Shown: one piece after another, positions 33,716 through 42,765 of the stretch
Position numbering within the stretch: the first letter of the stretch is position 1
Layout of the letters: the number at the start of each line of letters is the position of its first letter
From: CAWEQW01 sp963811365
GTDB lineage: Bacteria; Actinomycetota; Actinomycetes; Propionibacteriales; Nocardioidaceae
Direction: 5' to 3'
Length of the DNA: 64,000 nt
NCBI GenBank assembly: GCA_963811365.1
Contig: CAWEQW010000004.1
Coordinates: 90,335-154,334, forward strand
The notes under the pieces: model-generated
Seen by the model: the letters and a program-made list of their open reading frames with translations, nothing else
Told to the model about the DNA's origin: nothing
Database searches by the model: none
Made by a program: the position numbers and the translations under genes

Positions 33716-35538
33716 GCCACAGGCTCCTTCGGCAGGGCCGGGACGAGGCCGTCGATGGCGGCTCGCATCTGGGCGTCGGTGTACCCGAGGAGGTCGATCG
33801 CGCCCTCGGGGCAGTACGGCACGCATCCTCCGCAGCCCTTGCAGGTCGCCGCGGAGATGGTGGCGCGGTGTCCCTCGTCGCAGACGTACGTCGAGATCGC
33901 GTCGTAGGGACAGCTCGCAAGGCACTCGTCGCAGCCGGTGCAGGCATCGGCGTGCACGGTCGCGACGAGCGGGTCCAGCTCGGCGAAGCCCTTCTTGAGG
34001 AGGGCCGCGCTCTGCGCGACGGCGGCGAGCCCCGAGGCCACGCTCTCCGGCGCGGTCTTGGGTCCTTGGCAGGTACCGGCGATGAGGACCCCGTCGACGA
34101 CCGTCTCGACCGGTCGCAGCTTGGGATGGATCTCGTTGTAGAAGCCGTCGGTGCCGAGCGGAAGCTTGAGCAGGTCGGTGAGGCCGGCGTTCTCGCGCGG
34201 GACCATCCCGGTCACCAGGACCACGAGCTCGACGGGGAGGGTCACCTCGATCCCCTCGGTGAGCACGTCCGTGGTCGTCACCTGCAGCCGTCCGCTGTCG
34301 GTGCGGGCCACGGTGGGCGGCCTGTCGTCGGGGAACTTCATGTAGACCGAGCCCGCCTGGCGCGAGTCGGTGTACATGAGCTCGTGCTTCCCGTACGCGC
34401 GGATGTCGCGGTTGAGGTGGTACTGCTTCACCGACGGGTCGAGCCCCGCGACCTCCAGCGATGCGTGGATCGTGGCCGCGCAGCAGAACTTCGAGCAGTA
34501 CTCGTTGCCGCCCTTCTGCCGACTGCCGACGCAGTAGATGTAGGCCACCGACCTGACCCTGCGGCCTCGGTAGGTCAGCGGGCCCTCGGCGGCGTCGACC
34601 AGCGCCTTGAACTCCGGCAGCGTGAGGACGCCTTCGATGCCGTAGCCGAGCTCGCCCGCCTCCGGCTGGTAGGTGTCGAAGCCGGTGGCCACGACGATGG
34701 CGCCGACGTCGGTGGGGATCACGTCGGTGCGGCCGTCCGGCCGGGTGACCGTGACCTCCGCGACGTAGTTGCCGAAGCTGCCCGACTTGCCGGTCAGCTC
34801 GGCATTGGTCCAGACCGTGATCGCGGGTCGCATGGCCACCTCGTGGATGAGGAGGTCGATCTGCGCCCTGCCGGTCCCGTCATGAGGGAACATCGGTCCG
34901 AACGTGCCGACCCAGCCGCCGAGCACGGCCGTCCTCTCGACGAGGAACACGCTGAGCCCGATGTCGGCCAGGCCCACTGCCGCCCGGAGGCCGGCCACGC
35001 CGCCGCCGACGACCATGGCCTTGGCCTGGGTCTCGACGACGAGGGGGACGAGCGGCTCGGACAGCCGGGTCTTGTTGACCCCTGACTTCACCAGGCCGAT
35101 GACCTTCTCGGTCGCCCCCGAGAAGTCGTCGGTGTGCGCCCACGAGCCCTGCTCGCGGACGTTGACCTGGGTGTAGTTGTAGGGGTTCATCTCGGCGCGC
35201 TTGGAGACGTTGCGGAAGGTCACTTGGTGCAGCTTCGGCGAGCAGGAGGCGACGACCAGGCCGTCGAGGCCACGGCTTCGAATGTCGTTGATCATCTCCT
35301 TCTGGGTGCCGTCGGAGCAGGCGAACATCGTGGTCGTCGAGACGACCACGTCCGGGTCGTCCTCGAGTGCGTCCGCGACGGCCTGCACGTCCACGTAGTC
35401 GGAGATGTTGCCTCCGCAGTGACAGATGTAGACGCCGATGCGGCGCTGTCCGCCTTCTCCGACGGGTTCGATCGGCAGGCTCGTCCGCCCGGAGCCCTCC
35501 TCGTTCATCGGGGTCCCGGTCTCGGGCTCCTGGCTCAT
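33712..35538 (-). CDS. hdrA: HdrA-like FAD/iron-sulfur protein (classical domain order)
   Basis: 608 residues. N-terminal motif IGVYICHCGGNISDYVDV typical of HdrA, Cys-containing VVASCSPKLHQ, FAD dinucleotide site AMVVGGGVAGLRAAVGLADI, the HdrA cysteine cluster IYCVGSRQKGGNEYCSKFCC, and two C-terminal [4Fe-4S] motifs (Cys533/536/539/543 and Cys566/569/572/576). In methanogen Hdr and Qmo complexes this subunit carries FAD and transfers or bifurcates electrons. It lies between the GltD-containing HdrA and the QmoC-like subunit with overlapping stops and starts. QmoB has an MvhD domain at its C-terminus; here MvhD is a separate gene. Confidence 0.88.
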   Translation of the reverse strand: MSQEPETGTPMNEEGSGRTSLPIEPVGEGGQRRIGVYICHCGGNISDYVDVQAVADALEDDPDVVVSTTTMFACSDGTQKEMINDIRSRGLDGLVVASCSPKLHQVTFRNVSKRAEMNPYNYTQVNVREQGSWAHTDDFSGATEKVIGLVKSGVNKTRLSEPLVPLVVETQAKAMVVGGGVAGLRAAVGLADIGLSVFLVERTAVLGGWVGTFGPMFPHDGTGRAQIDLLIHEVAMRPAITVWTNAELTGKSGSFGNYVAEVTVTRPDGRTDVIPTDVGAIVVATGFDTYQPEAGELGYGIEGVLTLPEFKALVDAAEGPLTYRGRRVRSVAYIYCVGSRQKGGNEYCSKFCCAATIHASLEVAGLDPSVKQYHLNRDIRAYGKHELMYTDSRQAGSVYMKFPDDRPPTVARTDSGRLQVTTTDVLTEGIEVTLPVELVVLVTGMVPRENAGLTDLLKLPLGTDGFYNEIHPKLRPVETVVDGVLIAGTCQGPKTAPESVASGLAAVAQSAALLKKGFAELDPLVATVHADACTGCDECLASCPYDAISTYVCDEGHRATISAATCKGCGGCVPYCPEGAIDLLGYTDAQMRAAIDGLVPALPKEPVA

Positions 35539-38261
35539 GCCGGCACCTCCTCTCCGACGTGGGCGTGCTCCTCGAGGTGTGCGGCCACCTGGGCGACCGC
35601 GGCTCCCGCATGGAGGATCGTGTCGACGATGTCCTTGGCGCCCGCGGCCGTGCCGGCCACGAAGACGCCCGGGATGTCGGTCTGTCCGGGGTCGAGGTTC
35701 TCGCTCGGCTCGGCGACGTAGGCGAACTCGTCCAGCCCCAGGTCGGCGTCGACGAAGAGTCGCTCGACGTCGCGGTTGGGCTGGATCCCCACCGCCAGGA
35801 CCACGAGGTCGTACTCCGCCTCGACGATCCCGCCGCCGTTCTCGATGTCCTCGTAGCGCAGGACCAGGTCACCGTTGTCGCGCTCGGTGATCTTGGAGAC
35901 GCGTCCCTTGATGTACTGCGCCCCCATGTCCTTGGCCTGCTCGTAGAACTCGTCGTACCGCTTGCCGGCGGCGCGCATGTCCATGTAGTGCATGCTCACG
36001 TCGGCGAGCGGAAGTGAGCCCATGATCAGCTGGTTCTGCTTGATGGAGTACATGCAGCAGAACTTCGAGCAGAGCTCGTTGCCGACCTGCTTGTCGCGAG
36101 AGCCCGTGCAGGAGACGTAGGCGATCCGGTCGGGCACCTTGCCGTCGCTGGGCCGAAGGATGGTGTTGAACGGCCGGGTGGGCGCGAGCAACCGGTCCAT
36201 CTGCATGCCGGTGATGACGTTGGGGAAGCGGCCGAAGCCGTACTCCGGCTTGAGATCCGCCGCGAACAGCTTGTGGCCGGTCGACACCACGACGGCGCCG
36301 ACCTCGAGCTCCGAGACGGTGTCGCGCAGGTCGAAGTCGATGCAGTCCGCGGGACAGGCCTTGACGCACTCCTGACACTCCGAGCAGACGCCGCAGTCCA
36401 GGCAGCTGCCCGCGCCGGCACGGGCCTGGTCCTCGGTCAGCGCTGCTTCGATCTCGGCGAAGTCGGAGGGGTCCGGGACCAGCCGAACGTCCCCGCTGAC
36501 TGGGTGCCGGTGCCCGAAGGCGGTCTGCCGGGCGAGCACGGTGTCGTAGCCGACCGTGGGCAGCCGGTCGTCCAGCGCGGTGAAGCCGTCCAGCGGCAGG
36601 TCGTGCAGCCAGCGGTCCAGCATGTGCGCGGCCCGGCGGCCCGCGCCGATCGCCGTCGTGATGTCCGTGGCGCCGGTCGTCACGTCACCCGCCGCGAACA
36701 GGTAGGGGATCTCGCTCTGCAGCGTCACCGGGTCCACTTTGATGCGGTCGCTGCGGGACGCACCGGCGACCTGGGCGTAGAGCGCTGCGTCCGGGCTCAT
36801 GCCGATGGTCGAGATCACCACGTCGCAGTCCCGGACGTACTCGCTGCCCGGAATCGGCTCGGGACTCCGGCGTCCGGAGGCGTCCGGTTCGCCCAGCCGC
36901 ATCTTCTGAAGGGTGAGTCCCACGACCTTGCCGTCCGTCGCCAGCACCTCGGTGGGGTTGACCAGCAGCTCGAAGATCGCGCCCTCGGCCTCGGCGTCCT
37001 CGGACTCGACATGGTGGGCCGGCATCTCACCGCGACCGCGGCGGTAGACGACCCGCGACTCGGCTGCACCCAGCCGCTTGGCCACCCGGGCGGCGTCCAT
37101 CGCGACGTTGCCGCCGCCCACGATGGCCACCCGGCGGCCGGTGAGGTCGGGGGCGTTGCCGTTGGCCACGTCGTTGAGGAAGTCCAGCCCGTTGAGCGAG
37201 CCCTCGGCATCCTCGCCAGGGACGTTCATGCGGCTGGCGACCTGCGTGCCCGTGGCGACGATCATCGCGTCGTACCCCTCGGCTCTGAGGTCCTCGAGGT
37301 CGCTGACCGGAGCGTCGCACTCGATCTCCACCCCGAGAGCGGTGAGGTTGGCGATGTCTGCGTCGACGACGTCGTGGGGCAGCCGGTAGACCGGGATCGC
37401 GTGGCGCAGGAAGCCTCCCGGCGCCGAGCGCCTCTCCAGGATCTTCACCGCGTAGCCCTTGCGAGCCAGCTGCCAGGCGGCGGTGAGGCCGGCCGGACCG
37501 GAGCCAACGATCGCGACCTTCTTGCCGTTGGGGGGATCGACCTCGACGGCCGGTCCGTCGCCGCCGTTCGTGTAGTGCTGGTCGGCCGCGAACCGCTTGA
37601 TCAGCCGGATCGGCACGGGGCCCTCCAGCTTGGTGCGCGTGCACTCGGTCTCACAGGGCGCGTAGCAGGCCCGGCCCAGGGTGCCGACGAGCGGCGTGGC
37701 GTCCAGAACGAGCTCGAACGCCTCCTCGTACTTGCCCTCGCGGACCAGGGACACGTACCCGTGCGCCTTGATGCCCGCCGGACAGGCACCGATACAGGGT
37801 GAGGTGCCCTCGCGCTCCAGAACGGCCTTCTTGGGAACCGCCTGAGGGAAGGCGATGTACGCCGCCCGCCGGGCCGACAGGTCGGCGTTGAACTGGTCCG
37901 GGACCGCGACGGTGCAGACTCGCTCACAGTCCTGGCAGCCCGTGCAGGCATCCCAGTCGACGAAGCGCGACCGCGACCGCACGGTGGCGTTGAACCGGCC
38001 GCCGTCGCCGCGCCGGATGCCCTGCACATCGCTGTAGGCCATCGTGGTGATGTTCGGGTGGTTGATCGTCGAGGACATCTTCGGGCCAGAGATGCAGCTG
38101 GCGCAGTCCAGGGTCGGGAAGACCTTGCTGAGCAGGATCATCCGGCCACCGACGCTGGCCTCCTTCTCCACCAGGAGGACCTTGTAGCCCATGTCGCCCA
38201 GCTTCAGCGAGGACTCCATGCCGGCGATTCCGCTGCCGATGACGAGGACGTCGTAGTCCAT
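35535..38261 (-). CDS. HdrA-type protein with internal GltD-like NAD(P)H oxidoreductase module
   Basis: 908 residues in three parts. Residues 1-125: HdrA FAD motif (VLVIGSGIAGMESSLKLGDM), LDCASC (51-56) and a [4Fe-4S] motif ACTGCQDCERVC. Residues about 155-560: a complete GltD-like module with SPCIGACPAGIKAHGYV and GRACYAPCETECTR (Fe-S), FAD site GSGPAGLTAAWQLARKGY (253 on), NAD(P) site GGGNVAMDAARVAKRLGA (382 on) and YLFAAGDVTTGATD. Residues about 615-908: ferredoxin CLDCGVCSECQECVKACP and the HdrA C-terminal half with CTGSRDKQVGNELCSKFCC. So a pyridine-nucleotide flavoprotein sits inside an HdrA/QmoA-like scaffold. Overlaps hdrA by 4 nt. Likely entry or exit point for NAD(P)H electrons. Confidence 0.87.
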   Translation of the reverse strand: MDYDVLVIGSGIAGMESSLKLGDMGYKVLLVEKEASVGGRMILLSKVFPTLDCASCISGPKMSSTINHPNITTMAYSDVQGIRRGDGGRFNATVRSRSRFVDWDACTGCQDCERVCTVAVPDQFNADLSARRAAYIAFPQAVPKKAVLEREGTSPCIGACPAGIKAHGYVSLVREGKYEEAFELVLDATPLVGTLGRACYAPCETECTRTKLEGPVPIRLIKRFAADQHYTNGGDGPAVEVDPPNGKKVAIVGSGPAGLTAAWQLARKGYAVKILERRSAPGGFLRHAIPVYRLPHDVVDADIANLTALGVEIECDAPVSDLEDLRAEGYDAMIVATGTQVASRMNVPGEDAEGSLNGLDFLNDVANGNAPDLTGRRVAIVGGGNVAMDAARVAKRLGAAESRVVYRRGRGEMPAHHVESEDAEAEGAIFELLVNPTEVLATDGKVVGLTLQKMRLGEPDASGRRSPEPIPGSEYVRDCDVVISTIGMSPDAALYAQVAGASRSDRIKVDPVTLQSEIPYLFAAGDVTTGATDITTAIGAGRRAAHMLDRWLHDLPLDGFTALDDRLPTVGYDTVLARQTAFGHRHPVSGDVRLVPDPSDFAEIEAALTEDQARAGAGSCLDCGVCSECQECVKACPADCIDFDLRDTVSELEVGAVVVSTGHKLFAADLKPEYGFGRFPNVITGMQMDRLLAPTRPFNTILRPSDGKVPDRIAYVSCTGSRDKQVGNELCSKFCCMYSIKQNQLIMGSLPLADVSMHYMDMRAAGKRYDEFYEQAKDMGAQYIKGRVSKITERDNGDLVLRYEDIENGGGIVEAEYDLVVLAVGIQPNRDVERLFVDADLGLDEFAYVAEPSENLDPGQTDIPGVFVAGTAAGAKDIVDTILHAGAAVAQVAAHLEEHAHVGEEVPA

Positions 38262-38346
38262 GACGATTGCTCCAGTCTCGAACGTTGGCCCGGGCGGTTC
38301 ATTCCGGCTCGCCGCTCGGTGCGGCCTGGCCCGGAACGACGTCCGC

Positions 38347-38826
38347 CTAGATGAAGAGGTTGACGTTGGCCTCGTCGGCGTCGCCGAGGTAGGAGGCCAC
38401 GCCGGCGTACTCGAGCCCGTCGATGAGCTCTTCCTCCTTGAGCCCCATGACGTCCATGGACATGGTGCAGGCGACCATCTTGATCTCCTGCTCCTTGGCC
38501 ATGTCGATGAGGTCGCCCAGGGACGTGATGTTCTGCTGCCGCATCACCTTCTTCATCATTCGCGGCCCCATCCCGGCCATGTTCATCCGGGAGAGGCCGA
38601 GGTGCTCGGGCCCCTTGGGCATCATGAACGCGAACATCCTCTGCAGCCCGCTCTTGGGCTGGGCGGTCGAGCCGTCCGGCTTGCGCAGGGCGTTCAAGCC
38701 CCAGAAGGTGAAGAACATCGTGACGTCGTCGCCCATGGCGGCTGCACCGTTGGCGATGATGAACGCGGCCATGACCTTGTCGAAGTCGCCGCTGAAGACG
38801 ATGACCGTCTTCTTGCTGGTATCCAC
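38347..38826 (-). CDS. DsrE/DsrF/DrsH-like sulfur carrier family protein
   Basis: 159 residues: KKTVIVFSGDFDKVMAAFII, ANGAAAMGDDVTMFFTFWGL, a Met-rich middle (MNMAGMGPRMMKKVM) and EIKMVACTMSMDVMGLKEEE with the single conserved Cys expected for persulfide carriage. This is the DsrE2/DrsE3-type family, cytoplasmic or membrane-associated, which accepts sulfur from TusA-like proteins in sulfur-oxidising organisms. It sits between the MvhD-like gene and the GltD-containing HdrA gene in one operon. Confidence 0.87.
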   Translation of the reverse strand: MDTSKKTVIVFSGDFDKVMAAFIIANGAAAMGDDVTMFFTFWGLNALRKPDGSTAQPKSGLQRMFAFMMPKGPEHLGLSRMNMAGMGPRMMKKVMRQQNITSLGDLIDMAKEQEIKMVACTMSMDVMGLKEEELIDGLEYAGVASYLGDADEANVNLFI

Positions 38827-38851
38827 TGGTGACGCCTTTCAGGTCTGCCGG

Positions 38852-39280
38852 TCAGCCGACCGGGACCGCAACGGGTCCCAGCGCGGTGAGTGACTCGGCG
38901 AACTCATGCATGTAGTTGACGAATGGCTCCGCGCACACGGAGCAGATGGCGGCCATCTTGAGCCGGCCCGGCTCGAGGCCACGAGCCTTCATCAGCTCCT
39001 GGGCCCGGGCCGCGATCCGAGAGGTTCGCTGGGCACAGTCGGGCAGGTACGCGCACTCCTCGCCGTCCGAGGCGATGAAGACCCCGTCGATCCCGCGCTC
39101 GAAGGCGTGCATGACCCACGACGGCCTGATGCCGCTGCTGCACGGCATCGGCAGCGTCGAGATCGCCGCCGAGTAGTGCAGGTGCCGGCTTCCGGCGAGG
39201 TCGATGCCGGGATCGGAGATGTTGTTCGTCGAGAAGACCAGGATGCTAGGAGTGAACCCGCCGTCCGAGGAGCCGGACAC
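38852..39280 (-). CDS. mvhD: MvhD-like iron-sulfur subunit
   Basis: 142 residues. The MvhD/FrhD-type motifs are ILVFSTNNISDPGIDLAG, LPMPCSSGIRPSWVMHAFER, GVFIASDGEECAYLPDCAQR and LKMAAICSVCAEPFVNYMHE, giving cysteines for one [2Fe-2S] cluster. In methanogens MvhD passes electrons from hydrogenase to HdrA; in QmoB it is fused to HdrA. No hydrogenase gene is present here, so it should connect another donor (for example the GltD module) to the HdrA subunits. 9 nt after the TusA-like gene. Confidence 0.87.
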   Translation of the reverse strand: MSGSSDGGFTPSILVFSTNNISDPGIDLAGSRHLHYSAAISTLPMPCSSGIRPSWVMHAFERGIDGVFIASDGEECAYLPDCAQRTSRIAARAQELMKARGLEPGRLKMAAICSVCAEPFVNYMHEFAESLTALGPVAVPVG

Positions 39281-39289
39281 GGCCGAACC

Positions 39290-39550
39290 TCACTTCGTCT
39301 TCCGGAGGAAGAGCCTGAGGTAGCCGCCGTCCTCGAAGTGTCCGAGGTAGTCGTGGCCCAGCTTCTTGCACCAGGCCGGAAGGTCCTTGAGGGTGCCGGA
39401 GTCGGTGGCCTGGACCTCCATGACACCGCCGACGGGTACGGCGCCGATGCCCTTCTTGGCGGCGAGGATGGGGCCGGGGCAGGATGTGCCGCGGGCGTCG
39501 ACGACGCTGTCGGCCGTGAGGTGCATGAGCTCTTCGGTGGTGACGGACAT
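39290..39550 (-). CDS. tusA: TusA/SirA-like sulfur carrier protein
   Basis: 86 residues with the TusA signature VVDARGTSCPGPILAAKKGI (active Cys in CPGP), VGGVMEVQATDSGTLKDLPA and HDYLGHFEDGGYLRLFLRK. TusA proteins carry persulfide sulfur on the CPxP cysteine to DsrE-type acceptors. ATG 39550 follows GAAGGAT. It is the first gene of the seven-gene Hdr-like operon, whose promoter must lie in the 400-bp gap upstream. Confidence 0.9.
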   Translation of the reverse strand: MSVTTEELMHLTADSVVDARGTSCPGPILAAKKGIGAVPVGGVMEVQATDSGTLKDLPAWCKKLGHDYLGHFEDGGYLRLFLRKTK

Positions 39551-39963
39551 GACGAATCCTTCTTCGTGCGCGGCACGCTGGGCGCGCCGGGGGATGGCTG
39601 TTGAACCGGGTGGGCCGTATGCCGGCGGACTCAGACTCGCCGGCGGGTGGGTCAACCGGGTGCAGCTCCACAGCTGGACGCGCGGCCGCGGTGCGTACGG
39701 GGCGACGAGCAGCGGTGCGTCCGGCGCCGACCACGGGCGCACGGGCGGGGGGTACGGGAGCCGAGCACAGCCCGAGTGGCGGGGCGCAGATGGCGCCCGC
39801 CCGCCGGAGATCCGGGGCGATGGCTCACGTCAACAACCCTCGCACGAATACCCCCGTGGGCACCCGGAACCGAATGTGATTGTTCGCACAACTTCCGCGA
39901 TCAGCAGATATCGGACGTCACGAACCGCCGGACGACCGACGGCGCCGCCTGGTCGACCCGTCG
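39551..39963. other. Upstream region of the Hdr-like operon
   Basis: 410 bp, no convincing gene. It should hold the operon promoter. A CRP/FNR-like palindrome lies at 39875-39890; otherwise the stretch is GC-rich without clear repeats. Confidence 0.45.
39875..39890. promoter_or_regulatory. CRP/FNR-family-like site
   Basis: TGTGA-TTGTTC-GCACA matches TGTGA-N6-TCACA with one mismatch, 325 nt upstream of the tusA-like start. A CRP/FNR-type activator of an anaerobic or energy-metabolism operon would be sensible, but the distance is long and the match could be chance. Confidence 0.3.
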
Positions 39964-40464
39964 TCAGCCGAGCCGGCCCGACGCCGCCATCACGACCTGG
40001 TCGTGAAACTGGCCCGCATAGAAGAGCTTCGACCTGAGTACGCCCTCGTGCTCGAAGCCGGCTCGTCGGTAGGCGGCGACACCCCGGGGGTTGTCGGCGT
40101 TGACCTGGAGCTCGATCCGGTGAAGGCCGAGTTCGTCGAACCCGTAGCTCATCATCAGACGCGTTGCCTCAGTACCGAGTCCTCTCGACTGGTGCTCGGG
40201 ACCGATCACGATTGCGAAAGTGGCACACCGGTTCCTGCCCTCGGCACCCCACAAGGCGACGTGACCAACCAGCTCGCCTTCGACGGTCTCGACACAGAGG
40301 GCAGCCCCACCGGACGAGTCGTTGCTGCTCCAGCTCTTGAACATCTCCTCGAGTGAGCTGCTCGGTCGGGGCTGAATGCGGTCGTTGAACCGGGCGACCT
40401 CGGGATCTCTCCACCAGGCGACGAGCCGGGACAAGTCGCCGTCTTGCAGCTCGCGCAGTCGCAC
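39964..40464 (-). CDS. GNAT family N-acetyltransferase
   Basis: 166 residues of the RimJ/RimL-like branch: RLRELQDGDLSRLVAWWRDP, ELVGHVALWG, acetyl-CoA loop VIGPEHQSRGLGTEATRLMM, and LHRIELQVNADNPRGVAAYR with YRRAGFEHEGVLRSK. It transfers acetyl groups to an unknown amine acceptor. GTG start at 40464. It lies directly upstream of the Hdr-like operon region on the same strand but 400 bp away, so probably separate. Confidence 0.87.
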   Translation of the reverse strand: MRLRELQDGDLSRLVAWWRDPEVARFNDRIQPRPSSSLEEMFKSWSSNDSSGGAALCVETVEGELVGHVALWGAEGRNRCATFAIVIGPEHQSRGLGTEATRLMMSYGFDELGLHRIELQVNADNPRGVAAYRRAGFEHEGVLRSKLFYAGQFHDQVVMAASGRLG

Positions 40465-40536
40465 GCGCTCACCTCGCAGAGCGCCGCGCGCGACCGAGGA
40501 CCTGACGCATGGCTTCTCGGTCGGACATGAGCGTGA

Positions 40537-42642
40537 GTGTACGAGCGCGACGTGCGCTGCGACGCTGACCGGCGGACGGACAGCGGGCGGAGGCCGGCCG
40601 ATGGCTTGAGCAGCTCAGAAGCAGCAGAGCGTGTGGGCCGCTACGGACGCAACGCGATCCAGGACGAGCGACGCAGTCTCCTGCTCGAGGTGGCCGGGCA
40701 CTTCTGGGGGCCGATCGCGTGGATGATCGAGGCTGCGCTGTGCTGACTGCGGTCACGAGCCGGTGGGTGGACTTCGCGATCATCGCGGCGTTGCTTCTGC
40801 TCAACGGTGGGGTGGGGTTCTGGGAGGAGCATCAGGCGCAGAGCGCGATCGGCGCGCTGAAGCAGCGCTTGGCGCGCTCGACCGAAGTGAACCGTGACGG
40901 GACCTGGCAGACCCTCCCCGCCGCGGATCTGGTGGCTGGTGACCTCGTCCCGGTGGGACGGGGGCAGATCATCCCTGCCGATGGCCACCTGGTAGCCGGC
41001 GAGTGCGAGGCCGACGAGTCCGTTCTGACCGGCGAGTCGCTGCCGGTGGAGAAGTCGCCCGGTGACCCGGCGTACTCCGGCGCGGCCGTGGCCCGTGGCA
41101 CGCCGATGCTGCGGGTCGTGGCGACCGGCACAGCCACGATGTTCGGCCGAACCGCGCAGCTTGCGGGCCAGCAGGCGCCCGTGAGCCACTTCCAACGAGC
41201 CGTCCTGCGCATCGGCAGGTACCTGATCGCGTTGGCCATCTCGCTGGTGAGTGTCATCGTCGTTGTCTCACTGCTTCGCGGCACCAGCGTGACCGACACC
41301 CTGGAGTTCGCGCTGGTCGTCACCATCGCCTCCATTCCGGTCGCCCTGCCGGCCGTGCTGTCGGTCACCGTGGCCGTCGGGGCACGCCAGCTCGCGCAGC
41401 ACGAGGCGTGGTCAGCCATCTGCCGGCAGTCGAGGAGATGGCGGGCGTCGACGTGCTGTGCGCCGACAAGACTGGGACGATCACCAAGAACGAGCTCGCC
41501 GTCGCCGATGTCGCCGTCCTCGCCGACGTGGGCCGGTCCGAGGTGCTGCGCGACGCAGCCCTGACTGCGGAGAGCGGAACCGACGACGCCATCGACCACG
41601 CGATCACCGCCGTCCTCGAGGAAGGAGCACTCGACGGCTGGCAGGCCACTGACCTGCACCCGTTCGACGCCACGCGCAAGTACGCCGACACGCAGGCAAC
41701 CGGTCCGGGCGGTGTGCGCCGACGGGTCGCCAAAGGCGCGGTTCAGGCCATGCTCGACCTGCCCGGTGTCCACGGCGATGCGGACGCCGGTGTCGACACC
41801 GGTCTCGCCGCGCGGCTGGCGGAGGTGACCCGCGGTTTCGCGGCCAAGGGGTACCGCGCCCTGGCGGTCGCCCGCACCGGCGATCCAGGCCGCGACGTTG
41901 ACCGCAGCGGTGAACGCGCCGGTGACCGGGGTCGCGGCCTCGCCGACACTCGCTGGAGGATCACCGGTGTGATCGCGCTGCAGGAGCCGCCCCGCGACGA
42001 CTCCGCCACGACGCTGCAGCAGGCGTCCCGGCTCGGGGTCGAGGTCAAGATGGTGACCGGTGACCGGGGCGAGATCGCCGCCGAGATCGGGCTCGGCGAC
42101 CGGATCCTGCCGGCTTCCCGTATGGGCGATGCCGACAGCGAACGCCTCGCGACGGAAGTGGAGCACGCCGACGGGTTCGCCGAGGTCGGGCCCTACCCCC
42201 GGGGGACAAGTACCGCGTCGTGGCCGCTCTTCAGAGCCGCGACCACATCGTCGCCATGACCGGCGACGGGATGAACGACGCCGCCGCGCTGCGTCGGGCC
42301 GACGCCGGCATCGCCGTCTCTGGCGCCACCGACGCCGCCCGGGCAGCCAGCGACATCGTGCTGCTCGCACCGGGCCTGTCCACGATTGTGGAGGCGATCT
42401 ATCGCTCCCGCGAAGTCTTCCAACGGATGAAGAACTACTCCATCTACCGCCGCCGAGTTCCTCCTCCTCGACCCCATCAAGCTGGTCACCTACCGAGGGC
42501 TGCGCGCCCGGGGACTGTCCGCAGCGGCCATCACCGAGCCCATCCGCGAACTCGGGGCCGGATCCACCGCCGTCGGTCAGGTCCGGACCCGGACGAACTC
42601 CTCGAGGGCCTCCAGGGTCTGACAGCAGTACACGACCGATAA
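40537..42642 (+). pseudogene. Proton-pumping P-type ATPase (plasma-membrane type), broken
   Basis: Start part GLSSSEAAERVGRYGRNAIQ and HFWGPIAWMIEAAL stops at TGA 40744; the frame resumes as LTAVTSRWVDFAIIAALLLL, GFWEEHQAQSAIGALKQRLA, TGESLPVEKSPGD and ASIPVALPAVLSVTVAVGAR. Another shift near 41400 leads to CADKTGTITKNELAV (phosphorylated Asp), FDATRKYADTQATG and VKMVTGDRGEIAAEIGLG, and one near 42200 to IVAMTGDGMNDAAALRRADA. After FQRMKNYSIYR the last membrane helices are lost. This is the PMA-type H+-ATPase, with three shifts and no C-terminal transport helices, so it cannot work. Confidence 0.85.
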
Positions 42643-42753
42643 GCCGCCACCATCTTTACCGCCACCCCACGGTCGACGAACCTCCTGGGCCTCCGTCCGT
42701 CAGGCAACCACGCTCGAGACCTCCGGCACGGAACAGTGGACGCGGCCGGGGCG

Positions 42754-42759
42754 TAGGGT
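42754..42759 (+). promoter_or_regulatory. -10 box for leaderless usp transcript
   Basis: TAGGGT, 6 nt before ATG 42766. Confidence 0.4.
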
Positions 42760-42765
42760 CCCAGC

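Noticed and set aside
36273..37802. 509-codon open frame on the plus strand opposite the GltD-containing HdrA gene
   Set aside because: It mirrors the high-GC third positions of the real gene and has no motifs or ribosome binding site; antisense shadow.
32277..39550. A dissimilatory sulfate reduction locus
   Set aside because: Qmo-like genes are present but AprAB, Sat and DsrAB are absent, so that name would overstate the evidence.
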